Shown: in pieces, positions 3,628 to 5,139 of the stretch | Position numbering within the stretch: the stretch's first letter is position 1 | How the letters are laid out: the number at the start of each line of letters is the position of its first letter | Origin: Lachnospiraceae bacterium | GTDB lineage: Bacteria; Bacillota_A; Clostridia; Lachnospirales; Lachnospiraceae | Length of the DNA stretch: 5,139 nucleotides | Direction: 5' to 3' | Assembly: GCA_024689605.1 (NCBI GenBank) | Contig: JAILDD010000137.1 | Location: 1 to 5,139, forward strand | Translations under genes and position numbers: made by a program | Notes under the pieces: model-generated | The model's input: only the letters and a program-made list of their open reading frames with translations | Told to the model about the DNA's origin: nothing | Database searches by the model: none

Positions 3628-5139
3628 GTGGCTGAGGATTTTGATTTTAGTGATCTTGGGGATCTTGGGGATCTCTACAGTGAAGAAAATCTCATAGATC
3701 TTCTGTATAACGTTCAGGAGACACAGAATAAGAGTGATCAGTCCAAAAAGAATGGTCTGGGTGGTCTTATGCCGGATTTTTCCGGAGATTCAGACACGGA
3801 CAGTGTGGCGGCGGAGAACTTAAGTGCCTTGTCTGTGGATAATGATGATTTCACAAAAGTACTGGATGGTATGGATCTTGATTCCATAGAAGCTACTGTT
3901 GAAAAAAAGGTCATTCCGAAATCAATCGATGAGTATGACAAATCTGTTTATTCATTCCCACAGCTTGATGAGATAAAAAAGGGCATAGACCGCGGCCTGG
4001 ATGTAACATATTACGACAGTGCCGATATGATGTTCAGGCAGATGCGTGAGATCAGGATGGGACTTGAGGCCAACCTGGATGTCAGCATTTATGCAAATAA
4101 ATATTACCGTGACAGGCAGATGCGGGAGATAAGGCTTGGACTTATGGAGAGGCTGGACGTGAGCAATTATGCACGTCTTATCTGCAGTCTTTCGGATATG
4201 AAGAAGGCTCACCAGATCCTCTTCACGGAACAGTTTAAACTGAACAGGAGCAATCTTGACTATACCATAAAGGATGCCAGCAGCGGGATAAGTGTTCACA
4301 CAAAGGACGGCCATATGAAGGCCTACTTCAAGCTGACGCAAAATCTTCCTGATGATTTTACAGTGCCTGCGTTCTTTAGGCTTATAGACCGCATGGGAAT
4401 AACCAATGGATTTTGTATCGACAGCGAGAACATGAATCTTGCAGATTATGCGGTTGGAAAGGAATATCTTCTGGCTGAGGGCGAAGAGCCTGCGGAAGGC
4501 GTGGACGGATATTATGAATATTTCTTTGAGTCCTTTGATGAACCGCCCAAGGTAAAAGAAGATGGAAGTATAGATTACAGGGCACAGAAAGAACTGTCTG
4601 CGGTAAAGGCGGGAGAAAAGATCGCGCTTTATCACAAGGCAAAGCCCGGCAAGAGCGGGTTTACCGTTTCAGGCAGGGAGATTTTAAGCTATGTAGGCCA
4701 TGACCTTGAACCCCTCAAGGCAAATTTTATACATTGTGAGGATGACGGAGTTACCTATGTTTCCGAGAAGGGCGGCTATGTCACTATACAGAACGGAAAG
4801 CTTTCAATTTTCGAACAGCTGGAGATCAAGGGTGACGTTGTATACGGCAAAGATAATATAAGCTTTAACGGTACCATACATATTACCGGGTCTGTCATGA
4901 AGAATGCCCGGGTAGAGGCTGATGGCGACATAATCGTTGACGGTTATGTGGAAGGGGCAAGGCTCAAGGCCGGCAAGAATATCATTATAAGACGCGGCGT
5001 GAATGGAAATAACGTAGGTATAGTAGAAGCAAGAGGAAATATAGTCGCAGCATTTTTTGAGAATACGAATATCGTTGCCGGGGGCAATATAGAGGCCGGC
5101 TACCTTATGAATTCCATGGCATATTGCCGCGACAGCGTA
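3628..5139 (+). CDS. fapA: FapA/DUF342-family flagellar assembly protein with N-terminal repeat region, 3' truncated
   Basis: The frame is open from GTG 3628 to the right edge, giving 504 residues with the C-terminus missing. Residues 1-100 are acidic and probably disordered, opening with three DLG/DLY repeats and a possible short helix NLIDLLYNVQ. Residues 112-195 carry 26-residue repeats. From about 208 the FapA domain begins: ISVHTKDGHMKAYFKLTQ, then GVDGYYEYFFE (291-301), EDGSIDY (311-317), AVKAGEKIALY (325-335) and PGKSGFTVSG (340-349). From about 395 to the edge is the Gly/Val/Ile-rich right-handed beta-helix: GDVVYGKDNISFNGTIHITG (402-421), VEADGDIIVDGYVEGA, VEARGNIVAAFFENTNIVAG. The family (PF03961, FapA) is linked to flagellar assembly in Vibrio and resembles bactofilin-type scaffolds; the exact role in Clostridia is unclear. 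No signal peptide or TM segment is seen, so it should be cytoplasmic. It is probably co-transcribed with the YcxB-like gene. Confidence 0.85.
   Translation, partial: MAEDFDFSDLGDLGDLYSEENLIDLLYNVQETQNKSDQSKKNGLGGLMPDFSGDSDTDSVAAENLSALSVDNDDFTKVLDGMDLDSIEATVEKKVIPKSIDEYDKSVYSFPQLDEIKKGIDRGLDVTYYDSADMMFRQMREIRMGLEANLDVSIYANKYYRDRQMREIRLGLMERLDVSNYARLICSLSDMKKAHQILFTEQFKLNRSNLDYTIKDASSGISVHTKDGHMKAYFKLTQNLPDDFTVPAFFRLIDRMGITNGFCIDSENMNLADYAVGKEYLLAEGEEPAEGVDGYYEYFFESFDEPPKVKEDGSIDYRAQKELSAVKAGEKIALYHKAKPGKSGFTVSGREILSYVGHDLEPLKANFIHCEDDGVTYVSEKGGYVTIQNGKLSIFEQLEIKGDVVYGKDNISFNGTIHITGSVMKNARVEADGDIIVDGYVEGARLKAGKNIIIRRGVNGNNVGIVEARGNIVAAFFENTNIVAGGNIEAGYLMNSMAYCRDSV
3652..3674 (+). repeat. 9-bp tandem repeat at the 5' end of the fapA-like gene
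   Basis: GATCTTGGG occurs at 3652-3660 and 3661-3669, followed by GATCT at 3670-3674. In frame it encodes DLG-DLG-DL near the N-terminus. The period is a multiple of three, so slippage would change the length by three residues without a frameshift. Confidence 0.85.
3961..4212 (+). repeat. 26-residue (78-bp) tandem protein repeats in the FapA-like protein
   Basis: Units begin at residues 112, 138 and 164 with exact 26-residue spacing, and a remnant begins at 190 (DMKKAH). The aligned cores are QLDEIKKGIDRGLDVTYY, QMREIRMGLEANLDVSIYA and QMREIRLGLMERLDVSNYA. The shared pattern is Q-[LM]-x-E-I-[KR]-x-G-[IL]-x(3)-L-D-V-[ST]-x-Y, followed by about nine variable residues. Each unit looks like a helix, a tight LDVS turn and a short second helix, so the block probably forms a small helical solenoid. 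DNA copies have diverged, most in the variable tails, so the duplication is old and the pattern is kept by selection. Confidence 0.85.

Noticed and set aside
4021..4028. GCCGATAT inside the FapA-like gene as a second sigma-28 promoter
   Set aside because: The nearest upstream box is TAAC at only 13 bases, so the -35 element and spacing both fail; it codes for AD in the repeat region.
3952..4635. Reverse-strand open frame of 227 codons
   Set aside because: It lies entirely opposite the FapA-like gene, whose forward frame has clear family motifs throughout; no ribosome site or recognisable domain.
1..5139. Mobile elements, CRISPR arrays, tRNA or rRNA genes
   Set aside because: No transposase motifs, terminal repeats, regularly spaced repeats or RNA-gene signatures were seen on either strand.

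Overview
The window looks like part of a flagellar gene region from an anaerobic Gram-positive bacterium of the Clostridia, most likely a Lachnospiraceae member (the Butyrivibrio/Roseburia type). This is inferred from moderate G+C content, strong GGAGG-type ribosome binding sites, TGnTAAAAT extended -10 promoters, the flgD-flgE order, and a family of roughly 26-residue 'QMxEIRxGLxxxLDVSxYA' repeats that I associate from memory with Lachnospiraceae proteins. All supported genes are on the + strand.

Layout. (1) Bases 2-784 hold the 3' part of flgD (hook cap/scaffold protein), with the N-terminus off the left edge. After the short conserved FlgD core comes a very long C-terminal extension: a predicted three-helix module, an Ala-rich helix, and an Ala/Ser/Glu/Thr low-complexity tail that ends in two exact 30-bp tandem repeats. 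(2) Bases 785-937 are a regulatory gap. It holds a near-consensus sigma-28 (FliA/SigD) promoter and a leader of about 100 nt whose pairing possibilities look like a switch controlling the flgE ribosome binding site. (3) Bases 938-2770 are flgE, a large (610 aa) hook protein, followed directly by a strong intrinsic terminator. (4) Bases 2824-3033 are a second regulatory gap with two extended -10 promoters and a perfect inverted repeat. (5) Bases 3034-3588 encode a two-TM YcxB-like membrane protein of unknown function. (6) From base 3628 to the right edge runs an open FapA/DUF342-family gene. It carries an unusual acidic N-terminal region and three and a bit 26-residue repeats ahead of the FapA domain.

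How they fit together. FlgD caps the growing hook and FlgE is the hook subunit, so the left half builds the hook. The sigma-28 promoter gives flgE its own motility-dependent transcription in addition to any read-through from flgD, and the leader could add translational control. The terminator separates this unit from the right-hand pair. There the YcxB-like gene and the FapA-like gene lie 39 bases apart on the same strand and are probably co-transcribed. FapA proteins are tied to flagellar assembly, and their beta-helical domain resembles polymer-forming scaffolds.

The parts most worth follow-up are the flgE leader, the repeat region of the FapA-like protein, and the FlgD extension.
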